From Bacteroidales bacterium (GTDB lineage: Bacteria; Bacteroidota; Bacteroidia; Bacteroidales; F082), in assembly GCA_017548125.1 (NCBI GenBank), contig JAFYNK010000008.1, positions 1 through 32,202 on the forward strand: DNA of 32,202 nt. The letters are read 5' to 3'. The position numbers and the translations under genes were made by a program. The notes under the pieces are model-generated. The model ran no database searches and was not told where the DNA came from. It saw nothing but the letters and a program-made list of their open reading frames with translations. Of the stretch, positions 15,711 to 24,727 are shown piece by piece. Position 1 is the first letter of the stretch. Every line of letters starts with the position of its first letter.

Positions 15711-18374
15711 TTAATCAATAGATCCTCCGATTGAGAAGTGGAACTGACTCTTGTTAGCGCCGCTTATGCCTGGGATGTCATCGAAGCCATAGCCCCAGTC
15801 GATGCCGAGCATACCGAACATAGGCAAGTAGATACGGAGGCCGAGACCTGCAGAGCGATAAACATCAAAAGGATTGAAGTTTTGTACACCGAACCAGTCG
15901 TTACCTGCTTCCACGAAGCCGAGTGCGTAAATAGTGGCTGTTGGGTTAAGTGAAAGAGGATATCTCAATTCCATTGTATATTTTGTAAAGATGTTACCGC
16001 CGAAGTTTTCATCTATATAATAATAAGGTGTAAGCTTTTCGTTTCCATAACCACGCATACCGATGATTTCTCTACCGTCGAAGTTGTAGTTTGACAATCC
16101 GTCGCCACCGAGATAGAATCTTTGGAATGGAGTGATTCCAATATTTTGGTTATAGCAGCCGAGGTAACCGAAACGTACTCTTGTCATAAGGACGAGTTTA
16201 TCATAAAGCTCAGTGTACCAAGCGAGTTTAAATTTCCATTTATGAAATTCAACCCAACGATACATATTATCTTCTCTTTCAGCTCTTTGGTCAGCTCCTG
16301 GATAAAGCTCGTTATAATCCTTATCAGAGAAAGCTGAATAAGGAGGTGTCAATTCGAGTGAAAGCACCAATTCAGAGCCGAAGCGTGGATAGATAGGCTG
16401 GCTTACTGAGTTACGGCCAACACTGACGTTGTAACTTATAACATTGAAATATCCATTACCTGTACCGAAATTGAATATAGAAGAATAATTATTCAATTTA
16501 TAGCGCATAAGGTTGATTCCGTGATAAATAGTAAAGTAATCATCAGGCCATGACAAACGTTTTCCGAGACCGAACGAGAGACCTGTTGTTTTGAAAGTAC
16601 CGTAGTTAGCGCTTTCTCTTTCGTAAGGTGTTGCGTAGGTAGAATGATACAACGATGATGTGAACGAATTAGGTTTCTTGCCTCCGAGCCATGGTTCTGT
16701 AAATGAAAGACCGTAGTAGAGATATTGTGTACCGTAAGTCTGCACTCTCAAAGAAAGCTTTTGTCCGTCTCCGCCTGGGATTGGTGACCAAGCATCTTTC
16801 TTGAACATATTTTTAAATGAGAAGTTATTGAGTGTCAATCCGAGAGTAAGGATAAGGCTGTTGTATCCCCAACCTGCAGAAAGCTCAATCTGGTCTGAAC
16901 TTGTTTCTTCAACGACGTATTCAATATCCACTGTTCCGTCTGATGGATCAGGCTGGATGTTAGGATTCAAAGTCTCAGCGTTGAAATATCCCAATGCTGC
17001 GAGTTCTCTTGTCGTTCTGATAACGTCGCTTCTGCTGAAGAGCTGACCTGGTTTTGTGTACATCTCACGAATCACGACATGGTCGTTGGTTTTCGTATTA
17101 CCTTTAACAGACACTTTGCCAATTGTAGCCTGGTCGCCTTCATACATTCTGATTTCCAAGTCGATGGAATCATTTTCCACTCTGACTTCAATAGGATTCA
17201 CCTGGAAGAAGAGATAGCCGTCGTCCATATATATGGAGCTAATATCATAACCGCCTTCGTTATATTGAAGATTGGTTTGAAGCAACTCCTTGTTATAAAC
17301 GTCGCCTTTATGAATACCCAGCACTTTGTTGAGAAGTGTAGTGTCATACTTTGTATTGCCGACCCAAGTGATATCGCGGAAATAATATTTATTACCTTCG
17401 TCAATGTTGATAGTGATACCGATGTTCTTGTCATCTATTTTATAAACAGAGTCGCTTATGATGCGAGCGTCGCGGTAGCCATTCTGATTATACTTAGCTA
17501 TGACACCTAATTTATCATCTTCAAAGTTTTTCTCAAGATATTTAGATGCTTTGAAGATACGAGGACGATAGTTTTCGAAGAAATAATCTGTAATTTTTGT
17601 AAAGGCGTCTTTTGGTTTAAGTCTGACGAAATCCCATGTAGCGTCTATAACTGTTGGAGCGAGAGGGTCGAGAGGATCGAAGTTGCCTTTCACCTTTGTC
17701 TCTTTCATAGCTTTACGCAACTGATTGTCCGACAGCTCATCATTACCGTTGATAACGATTTCAGAGATGCGTACTTTAGGACCTTTTTCAATATCGAGAA
17801 TTAAATTAACATAATTGTCGCGAGTAGTATCGTTTTCAGCCCTTACCTCAATAGCAGCATTATGGAAGCCTTTATCGTAATAATAATCTTCTATAATTCT
17901 TCTTGTCTTTGTATAAGTATGTTCGGTTGCGACATCGCCGCGTGTAAGATTGATTTTCTTTCTAAGTTCTTCTGCTTCAGATTTTTTAATACCTTTGAAA
18001 GAGAATTTAGAGATACGAGGACGTTCTTTAAGGTCGATATTGAGGAATATCTTTTTTCCGATTTTTGTCGTACAAGTGATTGACACATCTTCAAACAGAC
18101 CTTGTTCCCACAATTTTCTGATTGCATTGGTTATCTTATCGCCTGGCACGTCAATCACATCACCTGGCTGAAGTCCTGAAATCATAACGAGAACCTGTGG
18201 GTCCAAGTACTTCACCCCTGTCACAGTAATACCGCCTATTTCATATTCTCGAGGCAGTGAATAATCGATTTCAGACATATCATTACCCACTTGAATTTGT
18301 GCATTCACATTTATGCCGAATGCCACAAGCAAACACAATACGAGTAATAATTTGTTTATATATCTATGTATCAT
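15711..18374 (-). CDS. bamA: outer-membrane protein assembly factor BamA
   Basis: The 887-residue Omp85 protein folds and inserts barrels into the outer membrane. It has a signal peptide (to about residue 25, VNAQ). Repeated POTRA domains follow (about 45-500), with motifs such as ITVTGVKYL, FSFKGIKKSEAEEL, IVINGNDELSDNQLRKAM and VSVKGNTKTNDHVV. The C-terminal Omp85 barrel contains the conserved loop IIGMRGYGNEKLTP (family motif VRGF/Y). Its ATG overlaps the uppS stop by one base (TAATG), so the two are translationally coupled. The gene sits between uppS and two ompH genes, the order known from Porphyromonas. Confidence 0.96.
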   Translation of the reverse strand: MIHRYINKLLLVLCLLVAFGINVNAQIQVGNDMSEIDYSLPREYEIGGITVTGVKYLDPQVLVMISGLQPGDVIDVPGDKITNAIRKLWEQGLFEDVSITCTTKIGKKIFLNIDLKERPRISKFSFKGIKKSEAEELRKKINLTRGDVATEHTYTKTRRIIEDYYYDKGFHNAAIEVRAENDTTRDNYVNLILDIEKGPKVRISEIVINGNDELSDNQLRKAMKETKVKGNFDPLDPLAPTVIDATWDFVRLKPKDAFTKITDYFFENYRPRIFKASKYLEKNFEDDKLGVIAKYNQNGYRDARIISDSVYKIDDKNIGITINIDEGNKYYFRDITWVGNTKYDTTLLNKVLGIHKGDVYNKELLQTNLQYNEGGYDISSIYMDDGYLFFQVNPIEVRVENDSIDLEIRMYEGDQATIGKVSVKGNTKTNDHVVIREMYTKPGQLFSRSDVIRTTRELAALGYFNAETLNPNIQPDPSDGTVDIEYVVEETSSDQIELSAGWGYNSLILTLGLTLNNFSFKNMFKKDAWSPIPGGDGQKLSLRVQTYGTQYLYYGLSFTEPWLGGKKPNSFTSSLYHSTYATPYERESANYGTFKTTGLSFGLGKRLSWPDDYFTIYHGINLMRYKLNNYSSIFNFGTGNGYFNVISYNVSVGRNSVSQPIYPRFGSELVLSLELTPPYSAFSDKDYNELYPGADQRAEREDNMYRWVEFHKWKFKLAWYTELYDKLVLMTRVRFGYLGCYNQNIGITPFQRFYLGGDGLSNYNFDGREIIGMRGYGNEKLTPYYYIDENFGGNIFTKYTMELRYPLSLNPTATIYALGFVEAGNDWFGVQNFNPFDVYRSAGLGLRIYLPMFGMLGIDWGYGFDDIPGISGANKSQFHFSIGGSID

Positions 18375-19132
18375 TATTTGTTTTCTTTTAATTGTTCACT
18401 TGTTTTACCGAATCTACGTTCACGATTTTGATAATCGACGATAGCCTCGTATAAATCTTCTTTTCCGAAGTCAGGCCAGAATTTATCTGTAAAATAAAAC
18501 TCAGAATAAGCGAGCTGCCATAACAAGAAATTGCTAATTCTTTCCTCGCCGCTTGTTCTGATAAGCAATTCTGGGTCAGGCATACCTTTAGTATTCAAGA
18601 ATTCTGAAAAACATTTCTCGTCAACTTGTTCAATGTCAAGTTCGCCTGCTTTCACTTTTTCTGCGATTTGTTTTGCTGCCTGAGTTATTTCCCATCTGCC
18701 AGAATAGCTAAGGCATAAGGTCAAAGTCATTCTATCGTTGTTTTTGGTTTCATCGATGGTTTTCATCAAGGCTTCATAATTGCTTTTTGGAAGTCTATGC
18801 AAATCACCTATTGCATTAAGACGGATATTATTATCATTCAAAGTCTTAAGTTCTTCTGACATTGTCTTTGACAACAGTTTCATAAGAGCATCTACTTCAA
18901 ATTGAGAACGGTTCCAGTTTTCGGTTGAGAATGCGTATAAGGTAAGATATTTAACGCCCAATTCTGCACATGCCTCTGATGCTGCACGAACAGCGCCGAC
19001 GCCATTCTGATGTCCGAAGATTCTTAACTTACCTTGTTCTTTTGCCCAGCGGCCATTGCCATCCATGATTATAGCAATATGCTGAGGCAGTCTCTCTATA
19101 TTTATTTTTTCTTTTATACTATTCATCATCAT
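18374..19132 (-). CDS. uppS: isoprenyl transferase (undecaprenyl diphosphate synthase)
   Basis: The 252-residue cis-prenyltransferase makes undecaprenyl diphosphate, the carrier for peptidoglycan and LPS sugars. Family motifs are IAIIMDGNGRWAKEQG with the catalytic aspartate, TLYAFSTENWNR, and near the end PELLIRTSGEERISNFLLWQ and YSEFYFTDKFWPDF. Three ATG codons run in a row (19132, 19129, 19126) and the first is used here without evidence for one over another. It follows porG by 3 bases and overlaps bamA by one base, so porG, uppS and bamA form a tight operon. Confidence 0.96.
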   Translation of the reverse strand: MMMNSIKEKINIERLPQHIAIIMDGNGRWAKEQGKLRIFGHQNGVGAVRAASEACAELGVKYLTLYAFSTENWNRSQFEVDALMKLLSKTMSEELKTLNDNNIRLNAIGDLHRLPKSNYEALMKTIDETKNNDRMTLTLCLSYSGRWEITQAAKQIAEKVKAGELDIEQVDEKCFSEFLNTKGMPDPELLIRTSGEERISNFLLWQLAYSEFYFTDKFWPDFGKEDLYEAIVDYQNRERRFGKTSEQLKENK

Positions 19133-19135
19133 GAA

Positions 19136-20011
19136 TTATATTTTTATACCTGAATGACAAACTTCTTTTTTTGGAAGATTAAATCTGTAAACTATTGAAA
19201 ATTCTAATATTCCAAACCAATCATTGTTATATCCTAAGTTGGTAAAGCCATTTCCAGCGCCATTGCCTCTCTGCATTCCTGGTTTAGAAATACCAGTTGG
19301 ATCGGTGTATGTATTATAGTCTTCACTATCAATATATTCCTTATTTTTATACAATCCACTAACATCATCTATATAATCTGTGAAAGTCTTATGCATTCTC
19401 CATTCCAAAGTCATTCCTAATCTGCTTGTCATGCTATATTTCAAGCCTACGCCGAAAGGAACAGAAACACTGTATTCATTATAAAGATCTGGTATAGGAT
19501 TTCCGTCTTCATCAAATCTGATATTACCGTTGTTATCATCAAGTTCGAAGTTTCCTTCTGTATTCAAAGGTCTCAATTCTTGTCCATCATAAGCTTTTGT
19601 TTTGAATTTGAATACAGAGACACCTGCAAAGATGTAAGGAGTTATATAATCACGGTTGCTGCCAGTCCAATAGTCGAAAAAATTAAATTCAGCCAAGAAT
19701 GCGACATCATTAACTTTACTCTTGAAATTCAAACCACGTTCCGGTCTAAAATCAATTGTTTCATCATCTGCATGTATGTTTACATTTGAATACTGCAATC
19801 TGAAAGCCCAACGTAAATTATCATAACATCTCACGACAGCGCCGAAGCTCATATCTGGTTGACGGAAATGTCCACCTGGGTTTATATCACCGATGTAATA
19901 TGACATACGTGCGGAAGTGCCCACTTCAACTATCTGGGAATTAGCCTTTTGAGGCGTTATACATAAAAATACTAACAAAAAAATTATCGTTAAAAAAATA
20001 TTATTTTTCAT
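19136..20011 (-). CDS. porG: DUF6089 outer-membrane protein, PorG-like T9SS component
   Basis: This protein has 291 residues from ATG 20011, with a signal peptide ending QKANSQ and then a small beta barrel. Alternating strands include GTSARMSYYIGDINPGGHFR, PDMSFGAVVRCYDNLRWAFR and ITPYIFAGVSVFKFKTKA. The pattern is that of DUF6089/PorG, an outer-membrane partner of the PorK/PorN ring of the type IX system. In Porphyromonas gingivalis porG also lies next to uppS and bamA, which strengthens the call. The frame opens at GTG 20023 (four extra residues), but the ATG gives a cleaner signal peptide. The gene symbol rests on family and synteny, not on a search. Confidence 0.82.
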   Translation of the reverse strand: MKNNIFLTIIFLLVFLCITPQKANSQIVEVGTSARMSYYIGDINPGGHFRQPDMSFGAVVRCYDNLRWAFRLQYSNVNIHADDETIDFRPERGLNFKSKVNDVAFLAEFNFFDYWTGSNRDYITPYIFAGVSVFKFKTKAYDGQELRPLNTEGNFELDDNNGNIRFDEDGNPIPDLYNEYSVSVPFGVGLKYSMTSRLGMTLEWRMHKTFTDYIDDVSGLYKNKEYIDSEDYNTYTDPTGISKPGMQRGNGAGNGFTNLGYNNDWFGILEFSIVYRFNLPKKEVCHSGIKI

Positions 20012-20072
20012 CAATTTGTTCACTTTTCCCCTTTATTTTTCAACACTTAAAAACTAATTCTTCAAGAATCTA

Positions 20073-20080
20073 CAAAATTA
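20073..20080 (-). promoter_or_regulatory. Bacteroidota -7 box (TAATTTTG) for porG-uppS-bamA
   Basis: Minus-strand TAATTTTG lies about 60 bases upstream of the porG ATG and just after the nadK stop. It could drive the porG-uppS-bamA-ompH unit. Confidence 0.5.
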
Positions 20081-20116
20081 CGATAAATTTGTTAATTTAT
20101 TATATTTAATAAAAAA

Positions 20117-20995
20117 TTAATTTCTCAAATCATTTCCCCAAAGCAATTTTTTTCTTATTGTCTCGAAAAAGTTTTTACCTGGCATTTTCACCATGTTGAA
20201 TGTAAATTCCGTCTTTCTAATTTCGATATTCATCGACTTGTCAGCCAGCACAATACGAGAGTCCAATCCGAGAGCAAAAGCATCGCATCTACCACCGACC
20301 TTTATCTTAACTTTGCTTGTATCAGGGATAACGACAGGACGCACGCTCAAATTGTGCGCTGCTATAGGCGTTATCAGGAAACTGTCGGCATTAGGCGTCA
20401 TGATTGGTCCGCCTACGCTCATCGAATAAGCCGTAGAGCCTGTCGGTGTTGCAAGTATTATGCCATCAGCCCAATATGTATTCAAGAGCATATCGTCAAT
20501 ATAAACCTCCACAACTATCAGAGAGCCATTATCTTTACGACAGATGCTTATTTCATTCAAGGCATAATTGATTCCGTTGAAAACATTTCCTGCATCATTA
20601 ATTTGGATTAAAGAACGTTTTTCAATTTCATAATTTCCTTCGATGATATTTCTCACTGCCTCAGCCGACTCTTGCGGAGAGACGCTCGCCAAAAAACCGA
20701 GCGTTCCTGTATTGATTCCAAGCACAGGGATTCCGCTATCTTTGATTAAAGGAACAGAATCCAAAATAGTGCCGTCACCACCGAACGAAAACATCACATC
20801 AATTTGATTTTTAATATCTTCCGCCGCCTTAAAAAAAGCTATATCATAAGAATCATCGAAACAATGCTTAATATCATTCCAAAACGGTTCATAAACCATT
20901 ATATCTATATCAGATTTTTTCAGAAGGCACAAGACTTCACGCATAAGTTCATCATAATCAGAACCAAAAGCCTTTCCATATAATGCAATTTTCAT
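20117..20995 (-). CDS. nadK: NAD kinase
   Basis: The 292-residue enzyme phosphorylates NAD to NADP. The catalytic GGDGTIL lies in FSFGGDGTILDSVPLI, followed by INTGTLGFLA. The nucleotide-binding stretch DGIILATPTGSTAYSMSVGG and the later SVRPVVI complete the family signature. It lies 21 bases after a BamA-like barrel gene on the same strand, so it is probably cotranscribed with rsgA and that barrel gene. The N-terminal part (KIALYGKAFGSDYDEL) is typical of the Bacteroidota version. Confidence 0.96.
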   Translation of the reverse strand: MKIALYGKAFGSDYDELMREVLCLLKKSDIDIMVYEPFWNDIKHCFDDSYDIAFFKAAEDIKNQIDVMFSFGGDGTILDSVPLIKDSGIPVLGINTGTLGFLASVSPQESAEAVRNIIEGNYEIEKRSLIQINDAGNVFNGINYALNEISICRKDNGSLIVVEVYIDDMLLNTYWADGIILATPTGSTAYSMSVGGPIMTPNADSFLITPIAAHNLSVRPVVIPDTSKVKIKVGGRCDAFALGLDSRIVLADKSMNIEIRKTEFTFNMVKMPGKNFFETIRKKLLWGNDLRN

Positions 20996-21016
20996 GACTT
21001 TTCTTTTTTTAAAACA

Positions 21017-22411
21017 TTAAATCGGAGCAACAAAATGTATAAACAAACCTGTTTCACCCATATCATTAATTCCATATTCAAGGCGAAACACCTTGTCGTA
21101 ATATGTTACGAAATCCAATCCAACTCCCGTTCCGAAAATAAATTTATTATCCAAAAAAGATGTTGGATTTTCCGGCATTCTCCACGAATATGCGCAATCG
21201 AAGAAAAGGTTCGCATATAAAGCGAAGTGTATTTTTCCGAATTTATCATTCTTAATCAAGGGTAAATATCGAGTCACAGGATTCATGATTGCAAACTTCA
21301 AGTTATTCTTTATCAATGCGAAATTCATCGCATCGATGACATATAATTCATAAGTCCTCACATAATCGTTTTTATAACCCAAGCCCTGATTGAAGAAATA
21401 AGGAGCATCGGCATCGTCCGACATCTTCAAAGTGATATTAGAAGCCCAATACCAACGACCCTTTATCGGCTGATACCAGTCGGCTGTAATTTTTCCGTAC
21501 AAGACATCTGGACTTGTTTCAAAAACGCCCAATCCGTACTTCTCGACAAGCAGTTCAAGATAATGACCATCCAGAGGATAATTCTGCTCATCACGATAAT
21601 CGTTCTTAAACGTAGCCGACAATGCAAAATATTGAAAACGAGTTCCTTCCACATTGACAAAATCGTTGTTTAAAGAAGGAAGCGAATCGTGATACAAGGT
21701 GTTATTATAGCTTAAATTCAAGAAAAACTTGTTACGATGTCCGAAGCGACAATGAGGTTCTAAGAAAACGAAGGCCGACTGACGTGCGAATTTGTCGTCG
21801 CCATTAAAATAAAGCGTTTTGTTATTTTCCGTCAGATACTGCACTTCTTTATCTCTTTTATAACCAACGCCTATTTCCACTCCAAAATCCTGTTTTTCAG
21901 TCATATATGGAACATCATACGACAATGCGTAATTCTGGTTGTAGCCTGAGATAAAAGTAAAATTCAAATCATGTTTCAAGCCGAGGAAATTCTTATATTT
22001 CATTTCGACGCCATAGCTGAAACGCGTGATGTCGTCGGCTTCATACCAAGCATTAAGATTTCGGTCGGAATAAGCGATATAAGGATAAATCCAAAGGTAC
22101 CATCTTTCGGTAACATCTATTGTCAGAACGGTACCGTTTTCATTTGTCGCATCAGGTTTTTCTTCAAAAGTCACGAAATTGAACAAAGTAGTATTCAAGA
22201 TATTTTCATGACTTATTTTCTTTTCCTCCTCCCATTGCGCAGCAGTGAGAGTGTCGCCGACGGAGAAAGTAAGTTCTCTATACACGATAGGCTCTTTTGT
22301 CACGTCATTACCTCTTACAATCACATCAGAGACGACAACAAAATCAGATGCATTTTGTTGTGCTCCAAGCACTAAAGGCAAAAACAAGAAAAAAAACAAG
22401 AGCCGTTTCAT
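21017..22411 (-). CDS. BamA/TamA-family outer-membrane protein with a single POTRA
   Basis: The protein (464 aa) has a signal peptide (to about residue 17, LGAQQ). A single POTRA-like unit follows at about 24-105, with VVSDVIVRGNDVTKEPIVYREL and ISHENILNTTLFNFVTFE. A beta barrel fills about 110-464, ending in an aromatic-rich last strand (MGETGLFIHFVAPI). This is shorter than BamA or TamA and closer to the D15/patatin-barrel class. Its substrate is unknown. It is sandwiched between rsgA (4-base gap) and nadK (21-base gap), both housekeeping genes, so it looks like a stable operon member rather than an accessory gene. I do not assign a gene symbol. Confidence 0.82.
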   Translation of the reverse strand: MKRLLFFFLFLPLVLGAQQNASDFVVVSDVIVRGNDVTKEPIVYRELTFSVGDTLTAAQWEEEKKISHENILNTTLFNFVTFEEKPDATNENGTVLTIDVTERWYLWIYPYIAYSDRNLNAWYEADDITRFSYGVEMKYKNFLGLKHDLNFTFISGYNQNYALSYDVPYMTEKQDFGVEIGVGYKRDKEVQYLTENNKTLYFNGDDKFARQSAFVFLEPHCRFGHRNKFFLNLSYNNTLYHDSLPSLNNDFVNVEGTRFQYFALSATFKNDYRDEQNYPLDGHYLELLVEKYGLGVFETSPDVLYGKITADWYQPIKGRWYWASNITLKMSDDADAPYFFNQGLGYKNDYVRTYELYVIDAMNFALIKNNLKFAIMNPVTRYLPLIKNDKFGKIHFALYANLFFDCAYSWRMPENPTSFLDNKFIFGTGVGLDFVTYYDKVFRLEYGINDMGETGLFIHFVAPI

Positions 22412-22415
22412 AATA

Positions 22416-23324
22416 TCAATCTTCCATCATATTACAATAATCGGTATAACGCCAGTCAGCTATAAGATTTTGTTCTACAGCGTTTTTTATTGCGCAATGA
22501 GGTTCGTGAAGATGGGTGCAGTTTGAGAACTTGCATTCGTGCATAAGGTTACGCATTTCTGGGAAACGCTGCGCCAAGGTATCTTTTTCCATATCATACA
22601 AGCCAAACTCTTTAATTCCAGGAGAATCAATGATATAACCTCCAAAACAAAGAGGAAACATCTGTGAGAATGTCGTCGTATGTTTTCCTTTTTCATGTAC
22701 TTCCGAAATATCGCCTACTCTTACGTTAAGATTTGGATCTAGGCGGTTGATGAGCGCCGACTTGCCAACGCCGGAATGACCTGAGAACAGATTGACTTTG
22801 TCTTTCATTATCTCCTTCAACTCTTCGCAATTAAATCCCGTTTTAGCAGAAATCATAAAAGAATGATAGCCAATATTTTCGAATACAGAAATCAATTCTT
22901 TTGCTATATTCGTCTGCTCTTCGTCATACAAGTCACACTTGTTGAAAACTATTGTCACAGGGATATGATAAGCCTCAGCTGTGACCAGAAATCTATCTAT
23001 GAAACCTGTTGAAGTCCTAGGATGAGCTATTGTTGCCACCAGAATAGCCTGATCGATGTTAGATGCTATGATATGCGATGCTTTAGACAGATTCACCGAT
23101 TTTCTCACGATGACATTATAACGTGGCAATATCTTGTTAATGACGCATGTATCTTTGTTATTTTCTTTTTCAAAAATAACTTTATCGCCCACTGCCACAG
23201 GGTTAGTGGTTCTCAATCCATCGAGGCGTATTTTACCTCTCAAACGACATAAGACGACTTCGCCTGCATCATTTCTTACTTCATACCAACTTCCCGTTGA
23301 TTTAATAACAACTCCTTCTTGCAT
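22416..23324 (-). CDS. rsgA: ribosome small subunit-dependent GTPase A
   Basis: This 302-residue circularly permuted GTPase helps mature the 30S subunit. An N-terminal OB fold (residues 1-65) precedes the GTPase, in which motif G4 (NKCD, 128-131) comes before G1 (GHSGVGKS, 182-189) and G3 (DSPG, 233-236). That permuted order is diagnostic for RsgA/YjeQ. The C-terminal zinc knuckle is visible as C264, C269, H271 and C277 (C-x4-C-x-H-x5-C). It is the first gene of a set with the BamA-like gene and nadK, and has its own -7 box. Confidence 0.97.
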   Translation of the reverse strand: MQEGVVIKSTGSWYEVRNDAGEVVLCRLRGKIRLDGLRTTNPVAVGDKVIFEKENNKDTCVINKILPRYNVIVRKSVNLSKASHIIASNIDQAILVATIAHPRTSTGFIDRFLVTAEAYHIPVTIVFNKCDLYDEEQTNIAKELISVFENIGYHSFMISAKTGFNCEELKEIMKDKVNLFSGHSGVGKSALINRLDPNLNVRVGDISEVHEKGKHTTTFSQMFPLCFGGYIIDSPGIKEFGLYDMEKDTLAQRFPEMRNLMHECKFSNCTHLHEPHCAIKNAVEQNLIADWRYTDYCNMMED

Positions 23325-23340
23325 TTATGCTTATTTTGCG

Positions 23341-23348
23341 CAAAGGTA
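23341..23348 (-). promoter_or_regulatory. Bacteroidota -7 box (TACCTTTG) for rsgA operon
   Basis: Minus-strand TACCTTTG lies 16 bases upstream of the rsgA ATG, implying a very short leader. The dprA stop is about 30 bases further upstream. Confidence 0.65.
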
Positions 23349-23377
23349 CATATTTTTATTTTATAATTATAACTCCG

Positions 23378-24478
23378 TCACAACTTTTGATAACGTTTTC
23401 CGGGCAATGCCGTCAGCACTCCGTCAAATTCGAGAGAAAGCAAAATCGATGCTATCTTCGTCGGCGAGAGTTTTGTCTCAGTAATGATTTTATCCAAATA
23501 GACAACATTCTCATTACCAAACACATCCATCACTTTTTGTTCTTCATCGCTAAAGTCGCGGAACATTCGCATTTGTCTTGCGACAGTTTTCTTCTCATCA
23601 CACCAACGCATCACGGAACGTAAATCGTCAACATCTGTCAAGATATTAGCTTTGTTTTCCTTTATTATTTTATTGCATCCCTCGCTATAGGTGTCGCCTA
23701 TTCTCCCAGGGAAGGCGAAGACCTCTCTGTCGTATAGATTGGCAATCTCGGCTGTAATGAGCGCTCCTCCTTTGGCAGCGCTCTCCACTACAATGAGACA
23801 GTCTATCATCCCGGCGACGATTCTGTTTCTCTTGGGAAAATTCTCCCTATCCGGTTCTGTACCGCTTATATTTTCCGTCAGCAGGCATCCTCCATTGTCA
23901 ACCATTCTTCTCGCAAGGCTCCTGTTGACAGAAGGATAAATAGTCTGAAAGCCGTGAGCCAGCACCGCTGCTGTGACAAGATTATTCTTAAGAGCTGCAT
24001 TATGGGCGTAAGTATCGACGCCGTATGCCAAGCCACTGACAACAAGCACATTATCATCGACGAGCTGCTCAACGATGCTCTCCGTAAGCATCTTGCCATA
24101 ATCGGTGATATTACGAGTGCCGACAACACCAACAACTTTCTCCACATTAAGATCTGCCGCGCCTTTACAATAAATTATTATCGGGCTGTCGTAACAATGC
24201 TGCAGTCGCTTGGGATATTCAGAGTTAAGATAATACAAAATCTTAATCCCGTTACGTTCAGCAAAGGTCAACTCCTTCTCTGCCCTCGACAGAACATTCT
24301 GCGACACAATACTTTCCACACTCTTCTCACCTATCCCAGGTATGTGGTAAAGATTCTTTTTCTTCTCACGAAAGACAGCCTCAGCACCACCGCAATACGC
24401 CACCAGTTTCTTCCCGTTGACATCACCTATGCCAGGTATCAATGTCAAAGCCACCTCATATAACAATTCATAATGCAT
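23378..24478 (-). CDS. dprA: DNA-processing protein DprA
   Basis: DprA (366 aa) binds incoming single-stranded DNA and loads RecA during transformation. The N-terminus has two helix-hairpin-helix-like stretches (LTLIPGIGDVNGKKL, YHIPGIGEKSVESIV). The Rossmann core carries VGTRNITDYGK, SGLAYGVDTYAHNAA, and FPKRNRIVAGM followed by AKGGALITAEIA. A C-terminal winged helix (about 300-366, SPTKIASILLSLEFDGVLTALPG) completes the usual layout. The ATG and first five codons lie inside a 7-bp tandem repeat (24466-24493), so the extreme N-terminus has probably been rewritten by the repeat. No other competence gene is in the window. Confidence 0.96.
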   Translation of the reverse strand: MHYELLYEVALTLIPGIGDVNGKKLVAYCGGAEAVFREKKKNLYHIPGIGEKSVESIVSQNVLSRAEKELTFAERNGIKILYYLNSEYPKRLQHCYDSPIIIYCKGAADLNVEKVVGVVGTRNITDYGKMLTESIVEQLVDDNVLVVSGLAYGVDTYAHNAALKNNLVTAAVLAHGFQTIYPSVNRSLARRMVDNGGCLLTENISGTEPDRENFPKRNRIVAGMIDCLIVVESAAKGGALITAEIANLYDREVFAFPGRIGDTYSEGCNKIIKENKANILTDVDDLRSVMRWCDEKKTVARQMRMFRDFSDEEQKVMDVFGNENVVYLDKIITETKLSPTKIASILLSLEFDGVLTALPGKRYQKL

Positions 24479-24493
24479 AATTCACAATTCATA
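24466..24493 (+). repeat. 7-bp tandem repeat (attcata), 4 units, covering the dprA start
   Basis: Units are attcata, atgcata, attcaca and attcata, the reverse complement family of the array at 15677. The dprA ATG (24476-24478) lies within it. Confidence 0.8.
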
Positions 24494-24517
24494 ATTTTTG
24501 ATTTATAATTCCAGATG

Positions 24518-24525
24518 CAAAAATA
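24518..24525 (-). promoter_or_regulatory. Bacteroidota -7 box (TATTTTTG) for dprA
   Basis: Minus-strand TATTTTTG, 39 bases upstream of the dprA ATG and outside the repeat array, fits the TAnnTTTG consensus. Confidence 0.55.
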
Positions 24526-24602
24526 TATAATTTATTTCATTGACAACCAAAGATTTGTGTTAATTTTTATTAAGAATTAGAGATGCAGAGGAATTAAAGG
24601 AA

Positions 24603-24653
24603 CAGAGGGACTAGAGATGCAGAGGGACTAGAGATGCAGAGGGACTAGAGATT
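24603..24653 (+). repeat. 17-bp tandem repeat, 3 units
   Basis: The unit cagagggactagagatg is repeated three times with one mismatch at the end. It can be read as alternating 9-bp and 8-bp subunits, and degenerate units extend upstream to about 24580. Its purine-rich strand is roughly complementary in style to the pyrimidine array that follows. Confidence 0.85.
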
Positions 24654-24664
24654 GTGACACCTTC

Positions 24665-24727
24665 CCCTCTATTTCCTCTATTCCCTCTTATCCCTCCACT
24701 CCCTATATTGCCTCTATTCCCTCTTAT
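24665..24727 (+). repeat. 9-bp tandem repeat (ccctcttat), 7 units
   Basis: Seven consecutive nonamers run ccctctatt, tcctctatt, ccctcttat, ccctccact, ccctatatt, gcctctatt, ccctcttat. The last units supply the final codons and the TAG stop of the four-helix-bundle gene. Confidence 0.85.

Noticed and set aside
24603-24653. Possible CRISPR array (three 17-bp repeats)
   Set aside because: Units are directly adjacent with no spacers, too short, and no cas genes are present.
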